The notes beneath the pieces are model-generated. The model did not search any database, was not told the origin of the DNA, and was given only the letters and a program-made list of their open reading frames with translations. Shown one piece after another: positions 50,441 through 62,810 of a stretch of DNA of 64,000 nucleotides (its first letter is position 1; each line of letters opens with the position of its first letter). The translations under genes and the position numbers were made by a program. The stretch covers positions 22,919,121 to 22,983,120 of the forward strand of contig NC_090730.1 of assembly GCF_036898095.1 (NCBI RefSeq), given 5' to 3'. This stretch comes from Palaemon carinicauda (Eukaryota; Arthropoda; Malacostraca; Decapoda; Palaemonidae).

Positions 50441-52750
50441 ATTTGTCACAGTTCATCACCAAATGAATATCTCTTCCTGTATTAACTAGCTCATCTAACA
50501 GAACAGATGGTTTCAGAACATTTATTACATTACATAATTTTGCATTCTTCCTTATTCATAAATATGGTTTTGTGTTAAAGTAGTAAACTACAAGGTCATA
50601 CTTTCACCACTTTATCACAGCTTCTTCTCATAGTCCCATTAATTCCAGATGTATTTATATTTTTAGCTTAATTTATTGTTAGATCTCTAATTTTTCAGTA
50701 CTTTTGGTTGATGCTCAAGCCATGTTGATTAGTGTTAGATATAGTTTATTGATTTGTATTTTGTTAGGTATAAGGTTACCATATTTGCAATAATTTGCAT
50801 TACACAAGAATTTTTATTTAAGTTTAAATTTGCTTGAGTGAGACATTGGTTTTAGTTGGGCATGATTTTGCAATTACAGTAAGTTTGTGTCCATGGGAGA
50901 TAAATATACATTTTTAGCAGTGTTGTGTTGTGCCTGAGTTGTTCATTATCATTGCTTTATAACTTCCCTTAACTATTATCAAGAAATAATTTCAGTGATG
51001 ATAATGGTTGATGCTTTGTCCATGGCTGTCAGTTAGGCCTTGCATGGCCAGAATGAGTGAGAGCAGTCTCTCCCCGAAGAGTAATGAGAAGTTAGCTCTC
51101 ACCAGAAGGCACTTTCCCATTTATCATCTTGTAGGTGGAAGAAATAAACATGTCAAGATGGACTATCTCTTTACATATGATGCATTTCAAAAGAAAGGTA
51201 GATACCAGGGAATTAAATCAAGAATGTGGCCTCATTAGTAGAAGTGTAGTGCTGAATTAGCAAAATCAGTGATTTCAGATGAATCTAAGAACAACAATCT
51301 CAACTCAAGAAAAATCAGTGAGTGGCCTTTGTTGAAGATACTGACAAGCAAGATATCTTTTTATTAGCTTACTCAGATTTCACAAGAGATATGTAGAGAT
51401 AAGTATGCAAATTCAAAAGGCAAATGCAGCTGGGAAGCAGTGGCCTCCTAGGCTCCAAAGCTATTTTCAGTAACTTTCGATGGGAAAAACCTCTTGGTAT
51501 TTGGGAATATAATTGATAGGCTCATAAATTTCAGGATTTCTCCAGTATTAGATGGAATCCATCCCCAGAAAACACCCTTGAAGATAAAACATCATGAGTT
51601 CCTTTCATCTGATTGGCCTTTGTCAATTTTACACGTAGCAATGTTGAGCTGGATGCGAAAGTCATGAACTGTGGGTATGGGTACTCCAACAGAGGACAGC
51701 AATTACTGTATAAGCTTTACCCTGGCTTTAGAGGTGGGATGCCACATTAACTTGGTAGTTACTATTAACCTAACTTGATGTGTAGAATTGGTTGGCCCAA
51801 AATCAGTTGAAACTCCTGTACTAGAAATTCATTGGAAACGACCCTACATAGGAAAGCTATATGACCCTCCTAAAGCAGGTTGAGACCATGGCAATGATTT
51901 TAAGACTACACAATTTGAGATAGTAGTAGTAACATAATGGTATAAAAGAGATAATTTTCCTTCTACGAGTGGCCACAAACCAGGTTTTCCAGTTGCTTGG
52001 CTAAACTGATGCTGCCAGGGGGTTGGGTAGCACAAAACGTCCTAAAAAAAAAAAGAGCTTAAGTGATGACTCCATTTGTCTCCCTCTATTGCTAAATTAG
52101 ATAGTATTAGAAGTGAAACATAAACAGTTGACCATGAGGATATGGAAACCTTTGATTCAGACTCATAAGTATTTGCAGTCATCAGGAAAGACAGGACTGT
52201 GTTTAATGCAAAAGCTTATCATCCCTATTCTGATTGTTCTCCTTACCTTCCGGAAAGGAAATTTCGTAGTTTTGGCTCAAGAGATCAATAATATAAAGTA
52301 AGGTAGTCAGAATGAAGGTCATTTTCTATGGAACTAATGCAAAATGATGTTCCAGGTACAATGAAAAGCTGAAAATCAGTGATCAAATTGAGCCCTTTTT
52401 CATCAGGCAAACCCTTAAGCTGGGCAGCTTGCCAACAATGACATATGTATCCAAAAATGAAGGGAAGATAGGTCAAAGACAAGTTTTAAGATAATTCTTA
52501 GTGTACATTTATTCTGCAAAATGGAAAAAGATCATCAGTTTCATAGAATTTGTATGGATAAAAAGACATATCGGGGGAAAATGTTCCTAGCAGTAGGAAA
52601 CAAGTACTGTTATAGGAGCGGTCATTGCATTCTCTAGTGTGCAAACTGTCATGGAGTAAATCTCTACATTGCAGAAATTAACCACAGCCATGAGCTCTGA
52701 GCATAATATTTTCCATTGTAATACCTGTTAGTGTTTTAAGATAATGTATA
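50441..52750. other. Intergenic sequence downstream of ANAPC4, nothing recognised
   Basis: Short chance ORFs only, no splice-consistent conserved peptide, no terminal repeats. Base composition is like the introns. Confidence 0.5.
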
Positions 52751-52751
52751 G

Positions 52752-52900
52752 TACAGTGGTAATGCGATATCCTTGCACTTGCTTGGACGACAGATCTAGT
52801 CCCGCCTCGGACTGTATAACCTATTTACTGGGGATGTTATTGCTGTGGTTGGACACCTCAGTGGAGCTTGGGCTTGTGCGGCTGACATTATAATGAGAAA
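52752..52900 (+). repeat. Possible tRNA-derived SINE fragment
   Basis: ACAGTGGTAATGCGATATCC resembles a Pol III A box context, and about 35 nt on AGATCTAGTCCCGCC resembles a B box (GGTTCGAGTCCC) with changes. A non-tRNA body follows (GGGATGTTATTGCTGTGGTT). It cannot fold as a normal tRNA, and no tail is seen. Weak evidence. Confidence 0.35.
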
Positions 52901-53781
52901 ATCTTTAGGTGAAATTGGAACTGAAACTTAACATTTAACCTTTAACAGTACACTTACATACATAGACAATTTACTAACTTATTCTTTACCCTTACCTTCC
53001 CTGGTTTAGCCCAGCACAATCAGGATGTTATTGTCCACATTATTAGGGTTGATATAAATTGAAATAACCAATTTTTGTAGGTCTTATAATTAATTTCTTG
53101 GTATAACCCACCTTCGGGCCCAATCTTGTGTGGCAATCCCAATAACTTAGTCATCGACAATTTGCACAAGGAGGTATGCAGCAAACTGAATGCAGAGTAC
53201 TTTTCTATACATTTGCAGGAAGATTCATGATTATGAGGCAACCACAGATGCACTGGGGAAGATATATTTTCTCTCTGTCACTACAGTATTCCTCTGATTT
53301 AAGACTTGCATTTATTTGTATGGGCCAGTTAAGATAGCCAGCTTTCAGAATATTTAATAAAGGGATATAGATGAGCATATCAAGAGGTATGAAAATGAGA
53401 GGCTTTAATCTCACGGAGACATAGGTTTGAGGGTCCTTTTCATGAGTTTTTAGTTAAAATTATCCCAACAACCAATCAGTCCTGAGAATTGGGACTACTT
53501 TAATTTCTAGAAGCTGTTTAGCTAAGCATTCTTCATCTTACGGGATGGAAATATTAATTTTGGGTAATTACATCTGGCAGGTCAGTCAGTGAGTTGCCCT
53601 GTCCGTTAGGATAATGACCAGTACTTGAGAATAACCATTGGTGAAACTTTTTTCATCTTCAGAATTCCTACTAAAGATTAGAATTCCAATTAAACCACTT
53701 AATATTACAACTCCGTTTGCAGCTCAGGTTGTTGTTTTGTTACATAGGTACTATACAAAAGATCTATACTGTATATCTATC
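52901..53781. other. Intergenic sequence, nothing recognised
   Basis: AT-rich with short ORFs of no recognised family. Confidence 0.5.
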
Positions 53782-54299
53782 TACCATGGCACTTCCCCCA
53801 ATTTTGGAAGGTAGCTAACATCCAAATTGAAACAAAGGGGATTTTTTCTTCCTCGTTCTTCCTTACCTGTCGAGGGATTTAGGTAAGTTTGGTTGGTACT
53901 GCAAGGGTGTCACAGCCCACCCTTTCCCGGTTTTCCACCACAAATGAAGCTCCATATGCTGACTCTCCTACTGCCACTATCTCGGCCCGAGGTAGCAGCA
54001 GGGCCTATCGGAACTGTGTCACAGTTGCTTGCCATTCATTTTTATTCCTAGCTTGCTCATTTGGCTCTCTCACATCTATCCTCCTGTCACTTAGGGCTTT
54101 CTTCACTCCATCCATTCACCCAAACCTTGGCCTTCCTTTTGCACTTCTCCCATCAACTCTTGTATTTATCACCTTCTTTAGAAGACAAGCATTTCCCATC
54201 CTCTCTACATGGCCAAACCACCTAACACATTTATATCCACTCTAGCTACTGATTCCTTTCTCACACCCATTCTCACTTTACTACTTCGTTCCTAACCCT

Positions 54300-55930
54300 A
54301 TCCAATCAAGATGGATCAGCCATACTCCTCAGACACTTTGTCTCGAACACTTTCAATTTCTGTCTCCGTTACTTTCATTCCCCACAACTCCAATCCATAC
54401 GTCATAGTTGTTACAATCACTTTCTCATACAGAACTTTCTTTACTTGGGGAATTCTGATTCATACATCACACTTGTTACAATCATTTTCTCACACACAAT
54501 TCACTTTACCTCACTAACTCACTATTCTTTACCACTCCCTTCACCGCCCCAACTCTATATTTTTCATTCACTCACTGACGTACATCTGCTTCCACTCCAC
54601 CATTTGTAGCAACAATAGAACCCAAGTACATAAACTGATCTACTTCCTCAAGTAACTCCATTCAACATGACATTCAATCTAGCACCATCCTCCCTTCTTG
54701 TGCATCTCATAACCGTACTCTTTCCGACATTAACTCGCAACATCTTTCTGTCTCAAACCCTTTCAAATTCAGTCACCAATTGACATACCTTCTCCTCCGA
54801 GTTTACAACCATTACAGTATCATCCCCCAAACAACAACTGATTTAACTCCTACTCATGATCACTCTTTTACAGTATTAGTTTCAATCCTTAACTAAGTAC
54901 TCGAGCATTCACCTCTTACAGTTCCATCAATAAACTAATTGAACAACCATGGTGACATCGCACATCTATCTCAGCCTCATTCTCATTGGAAACCCCTCTC
55001 TCACTACATTCCCTATTCTAACACATGCTTTACTGCCCATGTATAAACTCCTCTCTGCTTACAACAACCTTCTACCAATTCCATATTACCTCATCACATT
55101 CCACATCACTTCCCTATCGAGTCTTTATAATAAGTTTTCTCCAGTTCCATGAATGCAAAATATACCTCCTTACCTTTGCTAGATATTCCTCGCATGTCTG
55201 CCTAACTATAAAATTTGATCCATACATCCCCTACCTCTTCTAAAGCTACCCTGCACTTCTAAGATTGCATCCTTTGTTTTATCCTTAATCCTAATAATTA
55301 AAACTACCATACACTTTTCCAACAACACTCTTGCACATCTCCCTTACCTTTATATAACGGAACAATACTCTCACATATTCAGTACACGGACACCATTAAT
55401 AACATAAAACATATTAAACAATCTCACCAACCATTCCACTCAGTCATTTCCCCTTCCTTTAACATTTCAGCCCTCATACCATCCATACCGGGTGCTTTTC
55501 CTTGCGTTTCATCTTGTGCTTTCTTCACCTCTTCTTTTGTAATATCTCTCATTCTCACCTCCAATCACTGGCACCTCAACACCAGCAAGAGCAATTATAT
55601 CTGCCTCCCTATCATCCTCAATATTCAGCAACCTTTCAAAATATTCAGCCCACTTTTTTCTCACCTCATCTCCTTTCATCAACTTTCCATTATCATCATT
55701 CACTGTCTTTTCACTCCTTGATCCACCCAACTTTACTCTCTTCACTTTCCAAAACTTCTTATTTTCTTCTGATGAACTACTCAATCCCTGACCCCACCTC
55801 CAGTCAGCCGCCCTCTTCATCTCAGCTACCTTCCGTTTTACTTCCACATTTTTCTTTCTATCTTTTTCATACTTCTTTATATTATTACTCTGCAGCCATT
55901 CTTCAAATACCCTTTTTTTCTCTTCCACTT
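54300..55930 (-). pseudogene. LINE reverse transcriptase remnant
   Basis: The longest frame, 55509-55928 (139 codons), encodes the region before the palm: EEKKRVFEEWLQSNNIKKYE, then KKNVEVKRKVAEMKRAAD, RWGQGLSSSSEENKKFWK and GDEVRKKWAEYFERLL. Further on, GKAPGMDGMRAEMLKEG is read near 55470-55510, and GDDTVMVVNSEEKVCQLVTE (the FADD box region) near 54770-54830. Stops and shifts separate these. It would reverse-transcribe the element RNA at the target site. Confidence 0.75.
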
Positions 55931-56116
55931 TTCATCTTCACTCCTTCATTCCACCACTCACTACCCTTCTGTATGCTGCCTAAGCCTAACAAAATTTTCT
56001 TTTACTAACTTCCACTCCTCTAGATCACCAGTGTCTCTCACATTTACCCTGTCATATGCCACTTCTATTCTTACTTGATATTCACTTTTTATCACTGCTT
56101 TTTTTAACTCTTCCAG
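55910..56116. repeat. Left copy of a ~205-bp direct duplication
   Basis: Nearly identical to 56941-57147, both running from TTTTTTCTCTTCCACTTTTC to TTTTTTAACTCTTCCA. Part of the LINE (C-terminal endonuclease to RT linker, - strand). It flanks the foreign insert at 56117-56945. Confidence 0.92.
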
Positions 56117-56945
56117 GATGGAACCATTAGAAGAAGATTTCCCTATCTCCCCCAGGGAATCTTCTAAAAACTTTTACACAAACTACGCTCCTTCCGGGGC
56201 GCAGTGGCTTTAGTACCACCTCACTGGCCAAGAACAGTTGGTTTCCTCTCCTCCTCGAGTTGAAACTCAGTCCCATCCGGATCCCGTTCCTCAAACTGAC
56301 CCGAGTATCCAAACTCACTGTGTCAGATTACTCAAGGATAGCCAAAACTCTAACTTTGTGGACTACAGGAAGTTGGCAACTCGTAGAGATGCGAACATTG
56401 AACCGGAAACGATCTCTTCATCGAATGGGACAAAAGGGACTCGACAATTCGCCAATATGATTCGGCCGTTAACAACTAGTAGGTCCCCTAATAGTGCAGA
56501 CCATACTCGTATGTCCCCGCATTTAGCCATCTCTTTCTTGAGGCTCCTATTTGTCAAAGGCCTAACAGTTAGCACTTTAACCACCATCAAGTCAGCTTTG
56601 AAGAAGATCTTCCTTGTTGGGTTCAACATTAACCTAGCTGATTCCTATTTCTCATCAACACCAAAAACATGTGCTAGGCTTCGACCTTCGGTTCGGCCAC
56701 AAAAGGACTCTTGGTCTCTGAATGGTGTTCTCAAACTTGCGATGGACACGTTTTACAAACGCCCTTGTTAGATATACGACACCAACAAGGTGCTCGCGCG
56801 AGGGTTGTAACCTCTGCATTCCATGCTTTTAATTTTCTCTGGTATATTTGGAAGATTTATATCAGAAAAAGTACAAAGAAGGACTTTTTCGCCGGGCGTC
56901 ACAGGTCTCTCCCCAGAAATAGATTTTTCCTTCGTCAAAATCCCT
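56117..56945 (+). pseudogene. Fragment of a DIRS/Ngaro-type tyrosine-recombinase element
   Basis: The start reads ALVPPHWPRTVGFLSS, similar to the segment before the recombinase in such elements. The frame 56238-56771 (177 codons) then gives HLAISFLRLLFVKGLTVSTL, TIKSALKKIFLVGFNINLAD and SWSLNGVLKLAM, the layout of a recombinase core-binding domain. The catalytic domain is absent. It differs from both families B and C in sequence, so it is a third tyrosine-recombinase family. Assignment is by motif layout. Confidence 0.55.
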
Positions 56946-57147
56946 TTTTTCTCTTCCACTTTTCATCTTCACTCCTTCATTCCACCACTCACTACCCTTC
57001 TGTATGCTGCCTAAGCCTAACAAAATTTTCTTTTACTAACTTCCACTCCTCTAGATCACCAGTGTCTCTCACATTTACCCTGTCATATGCCACTTCTATT
57101 CTTACTTGATATTCACTTTTTATCACTGCTTTTTTTAACTCTTCCAC
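56941..57147. repeat. Right copy of a ~205-bp direct duplication
   Basis: Second copy of 55910-56116. After it, LINE sequence continues in the expected order with CCTTCTTTACCTCCC, so this copy is continuous with the endonuclease side of the LINE. Confidence 0.92.
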
Positions 57148-57960
57148 CTTCTTTACCTCCCTCTTACATCCCCCATTGTATTTCCTCACTCTATTGCTCA
57201 ACCAATTTTCATTTTTCTTTAACAAAAAGAAAAGAAAGAATCGGATATACTGTACTGTTAGCCATACCCTTAAACACGTGCACGTCTTTCAATCTTCCAA
57301 ATATTCTTTTAGTTATCAACACATAATCCAACAATGCTCTTTCTCCCACTCTTCCATTAGCACTCTTACCCATTCATACTTATTCACATCTCTCTTCTTG
57401 AAAAAACTACTAACCATCAGCTCTTGTTCAACACACATCTATCAGTCTCTCACCACTAATTTTCACGTGGTACTCCATATTTCCCAATGACACCTTCTAC
57501 ATCTCCAGCACCCACTCTGGCATTTAAGTCACCCAACTCATCTACATATTTTTTTCTACTCAGTCTTACACACCTAGTTAATTCATTCCAGAATCCATTC
57601 AGCTCTTCTTCACTTTTCTCACAACTCGGCCCATATGCACTAACAAAAGCCCAAAATTACCTATCCAACCTAACCCTTTCCCACATAAACCTAAATGACA
57701 CCTTCCATTCCACTACTCTACCTATCAGCTATTCACTCAGAAATAAAGCCACACCCTCGCTCACTCTTCCCCCATCAATCCCAGACACACTACCTGTCAC
57801 TTCACTAAACATCACTTCACCCTTCCCTTTTATCTTTGTCTCACATAAGGCCAATACATTCATCCTCATATTCGAAACCATACTTCCAATCTCAAATTTT
57901 TTACTGTTACTGTCATTCTACATCCACACACTTTTACACCTATGAAGAGATTACAAATGT
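57148..57960 (-). pseudogene. LINE endonuclease remnant
   Basis: On the - strand, near 57545-57480, the frame reads GDLNARVGAGDVEGVIG, the GDLNA motif of apurinic-type LINE endonucleases. Upstream, near 57870-57780, it reads NVLALCETKIKGKGEVMFSE and similar, also typical of the domain start (CETK). Stops break the frame. This domain nicks the target DNA to prime reverse transcription. Confidence 0.7.
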
Positions 57961-58059
57961 CTAGCTAAATCTGCATACTTACATTGCTTTTTAGGTGCAA
58001 AGTAACTATCAACTGTTCCACAGTACTTACAGTGGTATCAGCCATAACTAAGATAGTTA

Positions 58060-58104
58060 TGTAGATACATACATACATATACCAAGGCACTTCCCCCAAT
58101 GTAG
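58060..58104 (-). repeat. Very short LINE 3' tail
   Basis: (CATA)n then CCAAGGCACTTCCCCCAAT, as at 53785-53805 (CCATGGCACTTCCCCCAATT). A severely 5'-truncated LINE insertion, oriented like the longer ones. Confidence 0.6.
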
Positions 58105-59744
58105 ATACCATACATTTAATGTAGTTGCTTGTAATTATTAACAAAGTACTGGAATTATTAGGAGACAAGAAAAGGAGATTTCCTTGAGAAGTATACAGCT
58201 CATAGACTAGATGATGAAGAACATAATGGGTGGTTTAATATTTTCAAAGATGGAATCTGGTGCAAGTGACTATAGGTTGCAATAAGGCAGAAAAGATAGC
58301 ATGGTAATAAGATTTTCAATCATATAATGTGGTCTAGAGAATTACTATATTTAGAAATTAATTGACCATCCAATATGAATAGAATAAGTTTTGTCTTTTC
58401 TGAAAACTCATATCATCATCACCTCTTCTATGCTGTGTGCTGCAAAGGACCTCTGTGATATTCCAACTCTCAATTCTTTCCTGTGCCATCACTTCCACAA
58501 ATATCAACTCATCTCCAGCATTCTATCTCATGGTTCTTTGGGTCTTTCATCTTTTATGGAGTCCAGAGGAGCCCAGCTGACTGTCATGTCATCTCCTCCC
58601 CTTCATCACTATCTCATCTACTTATGGAACACTGTCATGCGTTGCAACCCTTAATATTCTTCTTTTAGATCAGTTTTTAAATCATCAAAGTATTTTTAAT
58701 ATAATTTCATTATTGTGATATAAGTTCATATCAATACAGATCTTACAATACTAATGGATAATCTTACTTTTTTTTAAATCAGTCTATTTGTTCTCCAAAT
58801 CTTACTCAGCTTGTCTTTACAAAAGTTCAATTATATTTCACTGGAAGTTGCTCCTCATATTTCCAATTGATAGTGCAAATATTAGCTGCAATTAGTTAGG
58901 TCTAAGTCACTTTAAGCATGAGAGAGGAAGGGTCTTTCATTAGTTGTTAGGTCATTCACCTTTGGTTATATGCCCTTCATTTAGGCAAATGAGAATTCTG
59001 CACTTGACTTAAACGTTGCCTATAGGGTATTTTGGAGTGTGTTTCAGAAAGGCATTTGTATTTTTGTAACATAAATATTATTACTTTATTTTATTGTAAA
59101 TAAATAATTTTTTGTAACAAAATGTTTCTTTTATTTTTCAATTCCTATTTGTGTTGTCTCAAAATTAAATTTTATGGTCATATGCAGTGTAAATTTTGTT
59201 TTAATTGTCCTTTTTGTCAGTCTCAGGATAATTATACCAAGTCTGAATCCAAATTATTTTAAAGCACTAGCTGTTAAAGCTACTACTTCCTCTTGTTATA
59301 CTTTACATTATCATACAGTACTCTTAACATTGGACTTCGAGGACTGGTTTGCCATTTCACTGGTTGTCAGAAACATCGGTTTTATATGTAAATATTTTGC
59401 TTTATTTGTTAGAATATTGTACTTTGTGTCTTTTTAATTATAGTATTTTTGCCTTCAGTATGATATTTTTTTGCCTATTTGATCTATTAAAGTCTTAAGG
59501 CAAGGTGAACATACTGTAGTTTAGTTGAAAATTATCTCCTCTTAGCCTATGTTGTTTATTAAGTGCATAAATACATGTGAATGAATGTGTACTGATCTAC
59601 AGTGGTGTATGGTAACCATGGAAAGAATGTTCATGTACCTATACAGTATAGTTATTTAATTTTTCAAAGTAAAATTCTTTACCATATACTTTACAGCAAA
59701 AGATGAAGCTGTAACTCTAAATGTCATTAATGATATATGTGGTA
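58105..59744. other. Intergenic sequence, nothing recognised
   Basis: AT-rich with chance ORFs, including an 87-codon + frame at 58391-58654 without recognisable features. Confidence 0.5.
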
Positions 59745-59922
59745 TTTTTCAATATTTAACTTAGCCGGTGATTATAATAGCTGCAACTCTGTTGCTCGAC
59801 AGAAAAACTCTACGGAAAAATTCGCCAGCGATCGCTACACAGGTAGGGGGTGTACTCAACAGCGCCATCTGTCGTTCAGATACCCAGTACTCATTGTAAA
59901 CAAAGAACTCAATTTTCTCTCT
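59745..59922 (+). repeat. Left inverted terminal repeat of C3
   Basis: TTTTTCAATATTTAACTTAG start, AGCGATCGCT palindrome and CAACAGCGCCATCTGTCG as in C2; the right repeat lies outside the window. Confidence 0.88.
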
Positions 59923-61244
59923 GTCGAGCTATCGACAAGACGCTCTTATTCGCTGTTGCTAAACTGGAGTTTTTTCACAACTAATTGGTGAAGTACTTTA
60001 TTCTAGTTTTGAGCTTTCGCTATGCAGGTGTTTTATCTTCATCTTAAATCTTGAACTCGTTTTGGATAGATTTAATTATGGTGACAAAGAGAGTATGGAC
60101 TTTCTTTCACTTTTAAATGGCCGACCCTTCCCTTAGACGGAAGTGTGTTTAGGCTTTTAGTAATTCTTATCACGTTATAGATTTTCCTCTATATATTTTA
60201 TATCTCTCCGCCTTTATTAGGCCTCTTCGATTAACTTTCCATTTATTATAAACATATAAAAATAAAATTTTAATGTTTTGTTTATATAGACCTTTCCTGA
60301 GAGTAGGCGGTCCGAACTTGGAAACCGAAGTTAATAGACGTTTAGCCCTTTATATCGTAATTAGCTTTTAAAGAGCTAAGGATTTAAAACTTTTTAAAGG
60401 TAATATTTTATGAAAGAATTTCTTTGATAGTCTTCGTACTGTTTTCAAAGATGAACTAACGTTTAGTTTTTTTATGCTACGCAGTTGTTTGACGTTCAGG
60501 ACGTTCAACATGCGCTCTATCGTAACGATAGAGAGAGAGTGTATCACGGTTTCACTTTGCAGTAAGAGTAAATCGATTCTGACGTTTTGTTCATTCTTTC
60601 TTAGCTTAAATGTTTTAAATTCTAATTTAAAGGAACTTTTTATTGAAAAACCTTTCAGTTTTTTCCTTTAGTCAAATAACATGTTTTTTTGACGAAATAT
60701 AATTGGGCTCTTCTCTTAGGTGCGAAATCAAGAGAGAAAGAGAGAGAGAGATAGAGACGGAGGGAGAGAGAGGAGAGAAAACGTTCCGTTCAAGCGGGTA
60801 ACGTTGTTCTCGTGTTACTCGCGTCCCTAGTCGCTGTACGGGGAGGAAGGATAAAACGTTTTTAGGTTTTTATTCTCGTCCCCAGGCTATGTGCGGTGAG
60901 AGATTGAAAACGTAGTTATATGAACTAGTGTTTAGTCTCTTTCCCAGCCACTGATTTTTTTTATCTTAAAATATGTTTTCTGTTTTTTGCTGGTATTAAT
61001 GAGCTTGCATTATACGACTGATTTCGCAATTACTACCTTTTAATGAAGGGTAGAATTGCGTGTTTCAGGAAGAAATAAGTGCAAAACAGAAAATCGAAGT
61101 GATAAAGTGATATGCGCAAAGTGTTACAGTGTTGCGTCCGAGGCGCAAAGTGTTACAGTGTTGCGTCCGAGGGTTCGTCTGTTTGTGCCTGTCGTTCACC
61201 TAGTCCGGGACCTCTTACATGCTCCCAAGCCCAGGGGAGAAGTA
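59923..61244 (+). other. Untranslated leader of C3
   Basis: Colinear with 40557-41875. The GA-rich tract lies at about 60730-60780. A 29-bp tandem duplication at 61114-61171 is private to this copy. Confidence 0.65.
61114..61171 (+). repeat. 29-bp perfect tandem duplication
   Basis: GCGCAAAGTGTTACAGTGTT + GCGTCCGAG occurs twice head to tail (61114-61142, 61143-61171). C1 and C2 have one copy. Confidence 0.97.
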
Positions 61245-62770
61245 ATGTCAAACGACTTATGGGTTCGAGAGGCCTTGACCAACGAACAGACGTTTTTCCC
61301 TCTATGGTATCGGGTGTATCTTACCAAGATCTCCCCTACCATAAGACGAGAGAGACGTTGTTTCTCCTCGTCATCCGAAGGCTTTTCGCATAAGAAACCT
61401 GTCACAAGGTTTTGAAGCCCTTAAGCGAAAGTCAGTCCTTTCAGGACAGGTCCAGCGTCCTGGTTACAACCATTAGGACAGCTCTGACCCTATGCAGTCA
61501 TCGGATAACTGCTCGCCGCCTAACAAAAGCGTAACACAGACTCCGAGAGTCTTTTTTTGTAGGCAAAGTGTTGCGGTCACAGACGTTACCCTCGTCTCTT
61601 ACCACAACCATTTCCGTTGATCCTTAATGGGTTGTATGGCAAGACATGCAGTATATGCTTGCCTCCCTTATGGAAGACTATTCTAGCGATTAGTCCGTTG
61701 AGTCTAGCCGTTTATCTCATCGATATCCTGGCTTTCAGCCAACCTAACGTTCCTTTGTGCTTACTGTTGACGTTGGCGTAGCTTAGTCACGTCAGTCAGG
61801 TTGTTTAGAACCACACTCGATGCGGTCTCGTGTGGTTTTTCAGCCGCATTTGGATGTTAGGCCACTTGCTGATGCTCCTGTTGACGTTCAAGACGTTCAC
61901 TAACAATCGGAGTTGACTTGTTTTGACGCTGTGCGTCAACCTCCGCATTCTAGAGTCATTTTGACTGCTCAGTCTAGGCAGTCAAAGCAGTCTCGAGTGG
62001 ACGCTGTGCGTCCTCACGCACCTGTTGTGGTTGACAGTTCAGTTGTTGACAGTTCACAGACTGTCAAGCAGTTACATGACGTTGCGTTCTGGTCCGCTAC
62101 TAATGCACCAGTGAGTGTGGACTCTGCTTGTAAAGCATTGCCACCACGGTAGGTCTCTCCCTTGCTTGAGACTCGGTTTTTATCGGACAAGGTTCCTGTA
62201 GATGAGGAAGTTGCTGTTCTCCCTCCTACTGATATTCCCTTGAGGACTCTGTCAGATGGAGAGGAGCCTAAAGCTGCTTAGCCTCCTATGGACTTTAATT
62301 AAATCATGATGATTTTTTTAAGGATCTTCGTCCGGATCTTTTTGTAACTGCTGCTCCTCGTTCGCCTAAACGTCAGAGCTCACACTAGGCCTAGCTACTT
62401 CGAAGCCGTTGTTTTTAAGCTAGTGCTCTCTCGCTCTCCTAGAGAGCGTTACGTTGGCTAGGCGACTGGTTTTTCACCAGGAGGAGTTTGGGGGATACAG
62501 CCTTTGCTTTCCCTTCTTTTAAACTGGTTTATAGAGCGAGAGTCTGATATGACACGAGAGAAGTTCTCGGCTTGGGAGTTCATGCCTCTGCCCAGATAGA
62601 CTTCTCAATTCTGGTAGACTCTCCCTGGCGCCTAGCCAGGAGACGCTCCAAGTTGTTTACAGGTCAACTTCACAACTGTTTTCGAGCCTTTGAAGTTTTG
62701 CTGTACAATTATGTCACGCATAACAAGGCTTTCAGGGATGGTAAACGGTTCCGCCTCAGTCGCTAACCCC
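61245..62770 (+). pseudogene. DIRS gag-like region, 5' part (C3)
   Basis: ATG 61245 opens MSNDLWVREALTNEQTFFPL and closes at 61415 (56 codons). Module 61913-62152 encodes TCFDAVRQPP, SRVDAVRPHAPVVVDSS and QTVKQLHDVAFWSA, as in C2. The frame 62572-62766 ends AFRDGKRFRLSR. Broken by stops at the same places as C2, so most of these lesions predate the split of the two copies. Confidence 0.55.
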
Positions 62771-62810
62771 GTCTGTTGCCACACCTGCTCCCATAGACCC
62801 TAAATGGGCT

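Larger units (their letters stand above)
53782..57960 (-). mobile_element. Endonuclease/RT LINE (non-LTR retrotransposon), degraded and interrupted
   Basis: The element reads on the - strand: 5' endonuclease part near 57960-57150, RT 55930-54300, 3' UTR to 53782. The 3' UTR matches the truncated copies at 31945-32330 and 58066-58100. It is interrupted by a foreign segment at 56117-56945 with a duplication of about 205 bp on each side. The frame is broken throughout. The domain layout and wording fit RTE/jockey-like LINEs common in invertebrates; the exact clade is not decided. Confidence 0.75.

Noticed and set aside
52517..52705. FLYWCH-like zinc finger peptide
   Set aside because: A frame with a few Cys/His residues is visible, but it has an internal stop and no convincing pattern; probably chance.
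52752..52830. A functional tRNA gene
   Set aside because: A and B box-like words occur, but the sequence cannot form a cloverleaf; at most a SINE fragment.
55502..57945. Several + strand ORFs of 100-170 codons
   Set aside because: Antisense shadows of the LINE; the - strand shows the endonuclease GDLNA and RT motifs.
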